64,000 bases of DNA from Bacteroidales bacterium (GTDB lineage Bacteria > Bacteroidota > Bacteroidia > Bacteroidales > WCHB1-69). Position 1 is the first letter of the stretch, and every line of letters starts with the position of its first letter. Shown here piece by piece: positions 54,880 through 63,691 of the stretch. The notes below the pieces were generated by a model. It was not told the DNA's origin. It saw only the letters and a program-made list of their open reading frames with translations, and did no database searches. The translations under genes were made by a program, and so were the position numbers. The stretch covers positions 1 through 64,000 of the forward strand of contig JAFVNW010000052.1 in assembly GCA_017506175.1 (NCBI GenBank), given 5' to 3'.

Positions 54880-55968
54880 TTAGTTTTTGGGTTTCTTGAA
54901 TCTGTCGATACCGACTTTCAGCGAGAAGATGTGGGAATACTGCGCGATGGAGAGGTCTCCGATGTCGGTGAAGGCGTAATCGATGGTAACTACTTTCTTG
55001 ATGCAGACACCGACGCCAAGGTTTATTTGGAGGGTGGTCTTATTTTTGCCATCGAAATCGGCTTCCTGCTGGAAGTTGCCGATGCCGGCGCGAATGGCGA
55101 CGATTTTCTTGTAGGCGAACTCCATTCCGAAGTGTGGATCGATGCAGAGCACATTCGAGCGGATGAGGGAGTGACGTTTACCATCGAAGGTGAAGTCGAA
55201 ATCCAAAGCAAAGGTGGCATTGAAGCCCTTGCCGAGTTCCACATACTTGGCTCCGCCGATCAACAATTTGGGGAGAGTGAGTTCCAAGGAGTTGGTTGGG
55301 ATTTCATTTCCGGTTCGTTCAAACACGTCAATCACCTCGTCGCTGAGGTGATAGCTCCACGCATTGAAAGTAGAGGTTGCGTCGCGTAGCACCGCGCCCA
55401 TATTCCATCCCTTGATGGCGTAGTGAACGCCGAGGTCGAGTCCAAAGCCCCACGAGCCGGCGAAATCGCCGATGCGGCGGTGCAGGATTTTCACATTCCC
55501 ACCCACGGAAAGTCCCTTCACCTGCTTGAAATTATGGGCATACGACAAAAGGAAGGCATTGTCGGCGGATGAGAAGTAGGAGATTCTGTCGTAGTCAATA
55601 TTTCCTTGATTGTCAATCAATTCCGTAGTGTTCATAATTTTATCCACACCAAAGCGGATGTAGGAAAAGCCGACGGTGGACTGTGAATCGATACGGACGG
55701 CGATGCCACCATAGTCGTATTTGGCGATGCCGGCAAAATACTCGGCGTGCATAAGCCCCAATTCGTAGCGTTTTTCCATATTGGAGAGGCCAGCGGGGTT
55801 CCAGTAGGCGGCGGTTACATCATCGGCAATGGAGGCCATCGTGTTGCCCATTGCCAAACCACGTGCACCCAAGCCCAGAGAAAGAAATTCGTTGCTATAC
55901 TTGGCAGTCTGGCCGAAGACGCAAGCCATGGTCAAAGAGAAAATAACGGCGAGGACAATTTTTTTCAT
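54880..55968 (-). CDS. PorV/PorQ-like outer-membrane beta-barrel protein
   Basis: 362 aa from ATG 55968 (MKKIVLAVIFSL..., signal peptide ends VFGQ). The first ~60 residues, NEFLSLGLGARGLAMGNTMA then ASIADDVTAAYWNPAGLSNM, match the PorV/UPF0164 family of FadL-fold barrels. PorV is the T9SS shuttle protein that binds cargo sorting domains; paralogues with other roles are common. The window contains three T9SS cargo proteins, but no core T9SS gene lies nearby, so assignment as PorV proper is not made. Confidence 0.82.
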   Translation of the reverse strand: MKKIVLAVIFSLTMACVFGQTAKYSNEFLSLGLGARGLAMGNTMASIADDVTAAYWNPAGLSNMEKRYELGLMHAEYFAGIAKYDYGGIAVRIDSQSTVGFSYIRFGVDKIMNTTELIDNQGNIDYDRISYFSSADNAFLLSYAHNFKQVKGLSVGGNVKILHRRIGDFAGSWGFGLDLGVHYAIKGWNMGAVLRDATSTFNAWSYHLSDEVIDVFERTGNEIPTNSLELTLPKLLIGGAKYVELGKGFNATFALDFDFTFDGKRHSLIRSNVLCIDPHFGMEFAYKKIVAIRAGIGNFQQEADFDGKNKTTLQINLGVGVCIKKVVTIDYAFTDIGDLSIAQYSHIFSLKVGIDRFKKPKN

Positions 55969-56099
55969 CTGGATAAAATGTGCGAATGAGAAACGAAATA
56001 TAAGTGTGATTATTGCAAAAAAGTCAACACATTCAGACAGCGAGAGGTTTATTATTGTAGATGACATTAAACATTAAAGAAAAAGCGGCTACGAAAGTC

Positions 56100-57347
56100 T
56101 CACTCATACACCAACCTGTATAAGTTGTATAGCAGCATGTAGTCAATCATGTTGCCGTCGCCGGTGGTTTGGTTGTGCCATGGGCAGAAAAGCGAAAGGG
56201 TATGCCACGGGGCGTCGGTGCGCACGGTTTCTCCCTTCACCGATTTGGTGATGATGCCGTCGGCATGCGCAGCATCCAGATATTGTTCATATAACGACTT
56301 ATCTACCAGTGTTTTGCCATTTTTTCCGTAAAGCACTAAATTGGCCAAAGGCAGATGCGGGAAGAAGAGCGTCTGTCCCATTTCGGGATGACGGCGAACA
56401 ATCTTCTCGCAGGTTTTCACCAGCCATTCGTAACAGTTTGGGCTTCCTGCGCCACCCTCGTCCATTACCGCCGACAGCAGCATCACCCCATACCAAGTGA
56501 AATGCCCGTCGCCATCGATGAGGACATTGTTTTGGAGAATGTTCCAGATGTTCTTCCAATTGGCTTTGCCTGACTTGCCGAAGTGGAGGTTCTGTCCACT
56601 CAACATCGAGCCGATTTCGCCGTGCGGGTACTGAAGCCACTGGATGTCGCCCTCTTTCTGTGTCAGTTTGCCTGTCACGGGATTCACTATCTGCCAATGC
56701 GGCCGGCCCTTTTCATCGGTGAACTGCATCACGCGCACGATTCGCGTGGCGATGGAGGCGACGGCGCACTGCACACTGTCGTCATCCACTAATTTCTTTG
56801 CCAGCGCCAAACCAAGATAGGTGGCCCATGCCTGGTCTTGCGAGGGCGAGTTGCCAATTTTCTCCACGTGTCCGCAGTTATATAGATAGTCGCTGTAAAT
56901 TCCGTTCACGTGAAACAGGGCGGTATCGGTTGCAGCGACATCATCGCGGAGATAGAAGCCGTTGAGGGTATCGCGACCGTTCCAACAGCTTTCGGCTTCG
57001 CAGTCCAGACGGTCGTAAACGGCGAGGGCGAGCCTCAACTCTTCCAATGTCCTATCCGTGTTTTCGCCGCTGCGTTTTTTCAGTGCGTACTCCGTCGCGA
57101 GCACCGCCACGTAATGCCCCTGCCACCAAGTTGCATCCGCCCAATAGGCGATTTTCCTGCCGTTGACATAGTAAATGTTCTCCATGGGCAGATGCGAAGC
57201 CCTCACGCCGGCATCCCCCGAAAAGTACATGAATTCGTTCGTCAAGCGTGTACGAAAACGCTGGTATTTTGCATAATTAACATCGGGATTCTGCGCATTC
57301 GCACCGATAACAATGGTTAAAACAAGAATCAAAAACCGTATTTTCAT
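56100..57347 (-). CDS. Secreted protein of unknown function, possibly alpha/alpha-toroid
   Basis: 415 aa. Signal peptide (ends ANAQ, about residue 19), then a Trp/Tyr-rich, helical sequence: IAYWADATWWQGHYVAVLAT, PSQDQAWATYLGLALAKKLV, DGDGHFTWYGVMLLSAVMDE and a closing MIDYMLLYNLYRL. The spacing of helices with conserved aromatics resembles alpha/alpha-barrel glycan-active proteins, but I cannot assign a family. The promoter TATATTTG lies just upstream; the PorV-like gene follows by 131 bp. Confidence 0.75.
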   Translation of the reverse strand: MKIRFLILVLTIVIGANAQNPDVNYAKYQRFRTRLTNEFMYFSGDAGVRASHLPMENIYYVNGRKIAYWADATWWQGHYVAVLATEYALKKRSGENTDRTLEELRLALAVYDRLDCEAESCWNGRDTLNGFYLRDDVAATDTALFHVNGIYSDYLYNCGHVEKIGNSPSQDQAWATYLGLALAKKLVDDDSVQCAVASIATRIVRVMQFTDEKGRPHWQIVNPVTGKLTQKEGDIQWLQYPHGEIGSMLSGQNLHFGKSGKANWKNIWNILQNNVLIDGDGHFTWYGVMLLSAVMDEGGAGSPNCYEWLVKTCEKIVRRHPEMGQTLFFPHLPLANLVLYGKNGKTLVDKSLYEQYLDAAHADGIITKSVKGETVRTDAPWHTLSLFCPWHNQTTGDGNMIDYMLLYNLYRLVYE

Positions 57348-57364
57348 CTGTTAATAATTGGCGG

Positions 57365-57372
57365 CAAATATA
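57365..57372 (-). promoter_or_regulatory. -7 promoter element (TATATTTG)
   Basis: TATATTTG on the minus strand, 17 bp upstream of the secreted-protein start at 57347. Confidence 0.5.
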
Positions 57373-57394
57373 CGACTTTTGACGTAGTTTCAAC

Positions 57395-58735
57395 TCATAC
57401 ATCATTTTCAGCCTTTAAAAAGAATGTGCATTGGAGGCCGCCACCTTCACGATTGACGATTTCTATGCTGCCGCCATGCTGCAAGACGGCGTTCTTGACA
57501 ATGGCCAGACCGAGCCCAGTGCCGCCCAACTTGCGACTGCGTCCCTTGTCAACACGATAAAATCGCTCGAAAAGATGTTCTAAATGTGCTGACGGTACCC
57601 CTACCCCATTGTCAGCGAAGGTGAAACGGTAAAAATGGTTGTCGGCACGGACGGCGGAGACCTCAATGCTACACCCCTCGCCCGCGTAGGCGATGGCGTT
57701 GTCGGTAAGATTCCGCATAACGGAGTAGAGCAGCGACCGGTCGCCATTCACAACCACATCATCAGCTATCTTGTTGAATGCCTGCATTTTCGCTTTCTTC
57801 AATGCGGGAGTCACATCCTCAAGGACATCCCGCGCAAGGTCGTGCATATTCACCGGCTCCATCTGCAAGATAGCCGTACCCTCGCTCAATTCCGTCAAGG
57901 TGGAAATGTCGCGACTCAGGTTTGACAGGCGATTGCTTTGGGCGTAACAGCGGCGGAGGAAGTGTTCGCGCTCGGCAGCATCCATCTCCGGATGGTCCAG
58001 CATCGTTTCCAGATAGCCCTCTATACTGCTGAGAGGCGTCTTCAGTTCATGCGCGATGTTCTGCGTCAAACGGTTTTTCATCTCGCTCTGCTCCATCAGT
58101 TGCAGATTTTGGCGCAACTCCTCACGCTCTTCCAGCGTTTTGTCCATACGCCGGACATAGCGCCATAGAACGACCACCATGACGACAAGCAAGGCCAATG
58201 CGTACCAAAGGAAGTGCGAGTCGCTGGACAGGGCCTGTACCAAAGAGATATTGTACGGAAGTGAACTCCGCACGATGTAACTGAATTTTTTGTTGTATGT
58301 GGCTGAATAAAAGAAAGGTCGGCCCAACGTCCCGGAGTTGCGACAAATGTCGGTTCCTTTGCCCTCCCGTAACGCTTTCTTCACTTCGTTTCGCGAAAGA
58401 TGATTGGACAATGAATCGCAATCTGGGAAATCACTGTCAAAAATCACGGTGCCATCCAAAGAAATCAGCGTAAGCCGCAGCCCCTTTTTATTCTGCATTT
58501 TCATTATCTGCGATAAAAGGGAATCAGCATGCGGTGTGATATGGGCGAAAGAAGTTCCCGAAAGGGCATCGAGATAATAAATATAGTCGTTAAAATCCCC
58601 CAACTGCGTGGTCAGCACTTCAATTCGTGCCTGGCGGTTGCGTTGGTGCTGGAAAATGACAAAAAATGTCACAAATAGCAGCAACAACACCAGCACAATC
58701 CCGAAGGTTTTTCTTCCTATACGTCTGATTTTCAT
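57395..58735 (-). CDS. PhoR-like sensor histidine kinase
   Basis: 446 aa from ATG 58735, which overlaps the response regulator stop (ATGA). Two membrane helices (about 10-28 and 150-170) flank a ~120-residue periplasmic sensor part. Then come the H box IAHELKTPLSSIEGYLETML with phospho-acceptor His229, N box NLTDNAIAYAGEG, and G boxes FADNGVGVPSAHLEHLFERF and GGTGLGLAIVKNAV. The layout is that of PhoR/ResE kinases. It is co-transcribed with the regulator and phosphate transporter upstream, so phosphate is the likely signal; that link is inferred. Confidence 0.92.
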   Translation of the reverse strand: MKIRRIGRKTFGIVLVLLLLFVTFFVIFQHQRNRQARIEVLTTQLGDFNDYIYYLDALSGTSFAHITPHADSLLSQIMKMQNKKGLRLTLISLDGTVIFDSDFPDCDSLSNHLSRNEVKKALREGKGTDICRNSGTLGRPFFYSATYNKKFSYIVRSSLPYNISLVQALSSDSHFLWYALALLVVMVVVLWRYVRRMDKTLEEREELRQNLQLMEQSEMKNRLTQNIAHELKTPLSSIEGYLETMLDHPEMDAAEREHFLRRCYAQSNRLSNLSRDISTLTELSEGTAILQMEPVNMHDLARDVLEDVTPALKKAKMQAFNKIADDVVVNGDRSLLYSVMRNLTDNAIAYAGEGCSIEVSAVRADNHFYRFTFADNGVGVPSAHLEHLFERFYRVDKGRSRKLGGTGLGLAIVKNAVLQHGGSIEIVNREGGGLQCTFFLKAENDV

Positions 58736-59397
58736 TTTACAAAACAATAGCCATAACCAGAACGTGAGACGACGTTTTCAGAATAGATGCCGAGTTTTTT
58801 GCGAAGGCGTGCGATGCACACATCCACGCTGCGGTCAAGTACAGTGACATGAGAGGGCCACACAACAGAGATGATGCTGGCACGCGAAAAGACGGTTTCC
58901 GGCTTCGAAAGCAGGAGTGCCAGAATCTCAAACTCGGTCTTCGTCAACTGCAAATCAGTTGTTCCGATGGTCGCTCGCTTCGCGGCTACATCAAGTTTCA
59001 AATCGTTGTAAGAAAGGGGTTGAGAAGCCGTCCTTTTCAACACGGCCGCGACGCGCGCAACCAATTCCTTCACTCGGAACGGCTTCGCGATGTAGTCGTC
59101 TGCACCGATAGCAAAGCCCTTCAGGGTGTCGGCCTCGGTATCGGCGGCGGTGACAAACAGAATCGGCGTGTCGGCTGTGGCTGGCGTGCTGCGAATTATA
59201 TTGGCAAGCGTAAAGCCGTTCATCTGCCCCATCATTACATCCAAAAGGTAGAGGTCGTAGCTCTGCCAGTCCATCCGCAATGCCTCTTCTGCCGACTCGG
59301 CCGTATCAACCTCATAACCAGCCCCACGCAAATTGTAACGGAGAATCTCGCAAATGTCGGACTCATCATCAACCACAAGTATCTTATAATTCATCAT
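58732..59397 (-). CDS. PhoB-like response regulator (OmpR family)
   Basis: 221 aa. Receiver domain with the acidic pair in VVDDESD, phospho-acceptor Asp53 (YLLDVMM) and switch Lys in YIAKPF; then a winged-helix DNA-binding domain (about 125-221; LTKTEFEILALLLSKPETVF, VLDRSVDVCIARLRKKLG). It overlaps the kinase by 4 bp and lies 49 bp after the Pi transporter gene, whose promoter it may control. Confidence 0.94.
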   Translation of the reverse strand: MMNYKILVVDDESDICEILRYNLRGAGYEVDTAESAEEALRMDWQSYDLYLLDVMMGQMNGFTLANIIRSTPATADTPILFVTAADTEADTLKGFAIGADDYIAKPFRVKELVARVAAVLKRTASQPLSYNDLKLDVAAKRATIGTTDLQLTKTEFEILALLLSKPETVFSRASIISVVWPSHVTVLDRSVDVCIARLRKKLGIYSENVVSRSGYGYCFVK

Positions 59398-59446
59398 TCA
59401 TAAATTTTCCCTTGTCATACTTCTCACTCATAACACGGCAAAACGA

Positions 59447-61702
59447 CTATTGTTCGAAAAGTTTATGGCTGCCACGAAGGACGTTTCTCACTTGCGAGAG
59501 CAGTTCGTGTGACTCCTGGATAATAGTCAGGTAGAGTAAATCGGTTCGCAGGGTGGCAGCCGGACGCGACGACATCCGCGAAGTCTGCATTTTCAACAAT
59601 GCATCCAGCTCTTTTTTGATGTTTTTTGCTTCAACCGAATAACTCTTCGAATTGGTGTAGTTGCGGTTGCCGATAATCCACGCAATAGACTCTAACGCCT
59701 GCTTAATTCTCGACTTATAATCCTGGAATTCATTAACATAGGCTGCCGGAAGCGGCGTGAAGTTGTTGTCGGTATGCTCCTTCAGTGGCTCGCAGAGAAA
59801 CCGCAGCGTGTTCAGCATCTGCACAGTATTGCTAATACAGAGGTGATACCACGTGTTCTTTTCCATTGCGACCGTGGAATCGATGCGTCTCAAACCGGCA
59901 GTGATGTAGCGGCGATAGCGTTTCAGTTGCGCAATCTGTTCCAGAATCTGCCGGTGATAGGTTCGGAGGGCTCGATCGTTCTCATCGTCCGCTGCATCAA
60001 GGATTTTCTGATAGGTTTCCGATGCGTAACAAATTGTTTCTGAAAGCGTTGATGCCAGACTGTTTCTGATTTCATCCCAAACGGCATCCGGATTGTTGGA
60101 AGTAAGGACGATGGAAAGCGCCTCCTCCTTTCCTTTGTTCTCCTTCATTTTTCGTCTATAGACGATGTGACTTCTAACCAGCAGGAAGAAGGCCAGCACA
60201 ATGACGGCGAGCATGGCAATTTTGCCACCGAACAGGAGTAGTACAGCCACCATCGCCGCAATAAAGAAGGCAGCGATAGCCGTGGTGAACCAGCCCACGA
60301 TGACGGTGATGACACCCGTGACTTTGAATACGGCGCTTTCGCGGCTCCACGCTCGGTCGGAAAGCGAAGTGCCCATCCCCACCATAAATGTGACGTAAGT
60401 AGTTGACAATGGCAATTTTAGTGAAGTACCGAGGGCAATCAGTAGTCCGGCAAGCACGATATTGACGGAGGCGCGCACGAGGTCGAACGCAGCGCCGTCG
60501 CGGCTGTCGGTCACCACGCGGCGACTGAACTGCCTCTGGATGAAATTCTGGAGCGGCTGCGGGGTGATGCTTTCAAGGACATAGTTGACATTGAGCCCCA
60601 TACGCACGAGGATGCGCGCAACAGGCGAAGTACCGTGTCCGTCATCGCAGTCGTTCTCACTGGAGAGGTTGATAGAGGTCTGGAGCACACGCCGCGCCTT
60701 TTTCGAGGTAACAAGTGCAAAACTCATAATCACTCCGGAAGCAATGAGAAAATAAATCGGCGTGTGCGCACTCTCCATCAGCGAGGTCATCATGAAATCG
60801 TCGGGAGAAACGCCGACGCCGTTTTGAAGGAAATCGGTGACGGAAGACAAGGCGGCCAGCGGTACCCCGATGAAGTTCACAAGGTCGTTGCCGGCGAAAG
60901 CCATCGCCAAAGCGAACGTCCCGAAAAGGATAATCACTTTGAACACATTGATTTTCAACCAATAGAGAATTTGCGTCAGCAGCATGCTGCCTGCAAAGGT
61001 GATGAGCAGGAGTTGTACGATGTGCCCGTCAATCCAAGTTTTTAGGGATTCCGTCATGAAAGAAGCACCTTTCATCCCTTTTATCAGCATAAAATAGAGG
61101 ATGGCGGTGATAGCGACACTCCCGAAGATTCCTATTTTCCACCACGTCCTGTTTTTCTGGTTGAAGGAGAAAAGCATTCGCGTAATCCATTGAACCACAA
61201 GTCCAAAGAAGAAGGCAATGGCTACGGAGAGAAAGATTCCGATTACAACGGAGAGGGCCTTGCTCGTGTTGAGCAGCGCGCCAAGTGTCAGCCCATCGAT
61301 GGTGTTGCCGCTCAACTTGATGATGGAAATGGCAAAGGAGGCACCGAGCAGCTCGAACACCATAGACACCGTGGTGGAGGTGGGCAGACCGAGCGAGTTG
61401 AAGATATCGAGCAGCACCACATCGGTGGCGACGACAGCGAGAAAGATGCACATCACCTCAGTGAAGGAGAAGTGAATGGGCGTGAAAATTCCGTGCCGCG
61501 CAATATCCATCATCCCGTTGTTGGTGGCGGCACCAATGAAGACACCGGCAACAGCAATCGCCATAACGAGCTTATAACCAGCTGCTTTGGCTCCCACCGC
61601 TGGCGCGAGGAAATTGACGGCATCATTGCTGACCCCAGTATTCAAATTCAACATTGTTAAAAGAAGAAGTAGTGCTATAATGATGAGATAAAATGCTTCC
61701 AT
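59447..61702 (-). CDS. Inorganic phosphate transporter (PiT family) with C-terminal PhoU-like extension
   Basis: 751 aa. PiT core in two repeats: NTGVSNDAVNFLAPAVGAKA (the GANDxANxxGT-like motif, modified), LGLPTSTTVSMVFELLGASF, a second repeat FAGNDLVNFIGVPLAALSSV, and KLPLSTTYVTFMVGMGTSLS. A helical cytoplasmic tail of about 230 residues (520-751) follows, PhoU-like. It imports phosphate with H+ or Na+. First gene of an operon with a PhoB/PhoR-like pair. Confidence 0.92.
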   Translation of the reverse strand: MEAFYLIIIALLLLLTMLNLNTGVSNDAVNFLAPAVGAKAAGYKLVMAIAVAGVFIGAATNNGMMDIARHGIFTPIHFSFTEVMCIFLAVVATDVVLLDIFNSLGLPTSTTVSMVFELLGASFAISIIKLSGNTIDGLTLGALLNTSKALSVVIGIFLSVAIAFFFGLVVQWITRMLFSFNQKNRTWWKIGIFGSVAITAILYFMLIKGMKGASFMTESLKTWIDGHIVQLLLITFAGSMLLTQILYWLKINVFKVIILFGTFALAMAFAGNDLVNFIGVPLAALSSVTDFLQNGVGVSPDDFMMTSLMESAHTPIYFLIASGVIMSFALVTSKKARRVLQTSINLSSENDCDDGHGTSPVARILVRMGLNVNYVLESITPQPLQNFIQRQFSRRVVTDSRDGAAFDLVRASVNIVLAGLLIALGTSLKLPLSTTYVTFMVGMGTSLSDRAWSRESAVFKVTGVITVIVGWFTTAIAAFFIAAMVAVLLLFGGKIAMLAVIVLAFFLLVRSHIVYRRKMKENKGKEEALSIVLTSNNPDAVWDEIRNSLASTLSETICYASETYQKILDAADDENDRALRTYHRQILEQIAQLKRYRRYITAGLRRIDSTVAMEKNTWYHLCISNTVQMLNTLRFLCEPLKEHTDNNFTPLPAAYVNEFQDYKSRIKQALESIAWIIGNRNYTNSKSYSVEAKNIKKELDALLKMQTSRMSSRPAATLRTDLLYLTIIQESHELLSQVRNVLRGSHKLFEQ

Positions 61703-61860
61703 CGTTTGATTTTTTTCAATTTGTAAAAAAACTTCGGATTTATTACATTGCTATTTCAAAATTATTACATTTTTGTTACGGCACCAACTTGGACATTCGG
61801 GGCCTGGGCCCGGCTTCAAATTATTGTTCATCACCATCATCATGAATCATTAAAAAATTG

Positions 61861-61868
61861 TATTTTTG
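61861..61868 (+). promoter_or_regulatory. -7 promoter element (TATTTTTG) of the nusB operon
   Basis: TATTTTTG, 19 bp before the nusB ATG. Confidence 0.6.
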
Positions 61869-61887
61869 CCGCGAATTTTGAAACACT

Positions 61888-62844
61888 ATGATTAGTCGAA
61901 GATATTTGAGAATTAAGGTGATGCAGGCCCTCTATGCGCACCAAGCCAACACCGCCGAAGACATTGTTTCAGGAGAGAAAAAGCTAGATCAGGCCATCCG
62001 GAACTGCGAGAACCTCTCCTACTACTTCTATTCCCTCTTCCCGGAAATCAAACGCTACCTTGAAAACAAGTTTGCGGAAAGAAAGGATAAAAACTTCCCG
62101 ACGGAGGAGGATCTCAACCCGAACACCAAGTTCGTGGACAATTTGGTAATCAAACAGATAGAAGAAAGCACCGCGCTCAACAAGAAATTCGAGCAACTGA
62201 AAATCAACTGGTCGCAACAGCCGCAACTCATCATCTCCCTTTTCAATAGTATTGCAGAACTTCCTGATTATGTGGAATATATGTCCAAACCAGGCAACAA
62301 TTACTATAACGACAAAGAGCTGGTTTTGGAAATCATTGAAAAGGTTTTTGCCGAAAGCGAACTGCTGCACTGGTATTTTGAAGAGAAGTTCGTACACTGG
62401 TTTGACGACTACAACGATGCGCTTCTGCAAACCTACCAAGCCATCACCTTTTGGAAAAGCTCCATGGAGCAGGTTAACGCAGGACCGCTTTTCAAAGATG
62501 AGGTTGAAGATGTGAATTTTTACAAAAAACTCTACCGCCTCACCATCCAGAACGACGATAAGTATTTGAAAATCATTGATGAAAATCTGCACAATTGGGA
62601 AAGCGACCGTACCATTGAGACCGATTTGATTCTGATGAAGATGGCCACCTGCGAACTGATGGAATTTCCGTCCATCCCTGTAAAGGTCACCATCAACGAA
62701 TATATTGAAATCGCCAAAACATACGGTTCCGAAAGGAGCGGCGGCTTCATCAACGGACTCATCGACAAAATTGCGAACGACCTTCGCGAAGAGGGTCTGT
62801 TGAACAAACAGGGCCGAGGATTGTTGAACCAGGGCATTAAGTAA
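61888..62844 (+). CDS. nusB: Transcription antitermination factor NusB (long Bacteroidota form)
   Basis: 318 aa, about twice the length of E. coli NusB, as usual in Bacteroidota. The N-terminus MISRRYLRIKVMQALYAHQA fits the family. The C-terminal half (about 205-305) holds the NusB core: LILMKMATCELMEFPSIPVK, VTINEYIEIAKTYGSERSGG, FINGLIDKIA. It binds boxA RNA with S10 in rRNA antitermination. It leads nusB-DUF1573-yajC-ybbR. Confidence 0.94.
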   Translation: MISRRYLRIKVMQALYAHQANTAEDIVSGEKKLDQAIRNCENLSYYFYSLFPEIKRYLENKFAERKDKNFPTEEDLNPNTKFVDNLVIKQIEESTALNKKFEQLKINWSQQPQLIISLFNSIAELPDYVEYMSKPGNNYYNDKELVLEIIEKVFAESELLHWYFEEKFVHWFDDYNDALLQTYQAITFWKSSMEQVNAGPLFKDEVEDVNFYKKLYRLTIQNDDKYLKIIDENLHNWESDRTIETDLILMKMATCELMEFPSIPVKVTINEYIEIAKTYGSERSGGFINGLIDKIANDLREEGLLNKQGRGLLNQGIK

Positions 62845-62850
62845 TCGAAA

Positions 62851-63309
62851 ATGAAAATCACCACCCAAATACTTCTTCTCTCGCTCAGTATCGGACTGAT
62901 GGTTGGGCTGAGCGGCTGCAAAAAGACCACGAAGGAGGTCATCCACAATCCCGTGACCGTAAAGGACGGACAAATTAGGGACGATGACCCCGATGGGCCG
63001 AAGATTCAGTTCGACGAGTCCAACTACAATTTCGGAACGGTAATGCAAGGCGAACGTTTGAGCCACACTTTCACTTTTACGAATAAAGGAAAAAAAGACT
63101 TGGTAATTAGCTCAGTAACAGCCACTTGCGGTTGCACCACCTCTACCCCGCCCCGCGCTCCCATTCGCCCGGGAGAAAAGGGAGAACTCAAAGTCACCTT
63201 TGATTCGAAAACCAAACAAGGCAAAGTGAAGAACAGCGTGTCGGTAGCAACCAACGCCTACCCTACCCGCAGCATTCTTACCATTGAAGCCGATGTAAAG
63301 AAACCTTAA
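62851..63309 (+). CDS. DUF1573 lipoprotein
   Basis: 152 aa. Lipobox GLSGC (Cys23), then a single DUF1573 Ig-like domain: FDESNYNFGTVMQGERLSHT, FTNKGKKDLVISSVTATCGC, PGEKGELKVTFDSKTKQGKV. Function unknown; common in Bacteroidota and usual between nusB and yajC. Starts 6 bp after nusB. Confidence 0.92.
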   Translation: MKITTQILLLSLSIGLMVGLSGCKKTTKEVIHNPVTVKDGQIRDDDPDGPKIQFDESNYNFGTVMQGERLSHTFTFTNKGKKDLVISSVTATCGCTTSTPPRAPIRPGEKGELKVTFDSKTKQGKVKNSVSVATNAYPTRSILTIEADVKKP

Positions 63310-63333
63310 TTATTCACTTTAATATTATTAAAA

Positions 63334-63672
63334 ATGAACGAACTTTTCTTCTTATTAATGAGCAATCCGCAAGCAGCACAAGGACAACAAGGACAAGGCG
63401 GCGGAGGCTGGAGCATGCTCATCTTCTTCCTTGCCATCATCCTCATTTTCTACTTCTTTATGATTAGACCGCAACAAAAGCGCCAGAAGAAAGAGAAAGA
63501 GGCCCGCGAAGCATTGCAAAAAGGCGACAAAGTGGTGACCATCGGCGGCATCCACGGCAAAATCGTTGAAAAGAGAGACCACACTTTCGTGATTTCCATC
63601 GCCCCCGACACCAACATCGAAGTGGAGCAATCCGCCATCAACATCACTGGAGTGGATGCCAAGAAAGAATAG
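63334..63672 (+). CDS. yajC: Preprotein translocase subunit YajC
   Basis: 112 aa. A Gln/Gly-rich start (PQAAQGQQGQGGGG), one membrane helix (about 26-46, ending FYFFMIRPQQKRQKKEKE), and the YajC cytoplasmic part KGDKVVTIGGIHGKIVEK. An accessory subunit of the SecDF complex. 24 bp after the DUF1573 gene. Confidence 0.96.
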   Translation: MNELFFLLMSNPQAAQGQQGQGGGGWSMLIFFLAIILIFYFFMIRPQQKRQKKEKEAREALQKGDKVVTIGGIHGKIVEKRDHTFVISIAPDTNIEVEQSAINITGVDAKKE

Positions 63673-63691
63673 GCAGATAGCATCATAAAAA

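Noticed and set aside
61801..61816. GGCCTGGGCCCGGC as an inverted repeat or regulatory site
   Set aside because: Short GC-rich self-complementarity without an independent sign of function.
61984..63066. 360-codon open frame on the minus strand opposite nusB
   Set aside because: Shadow of nusB and the DUF1573 gene; no recognisable domain and no promoter.
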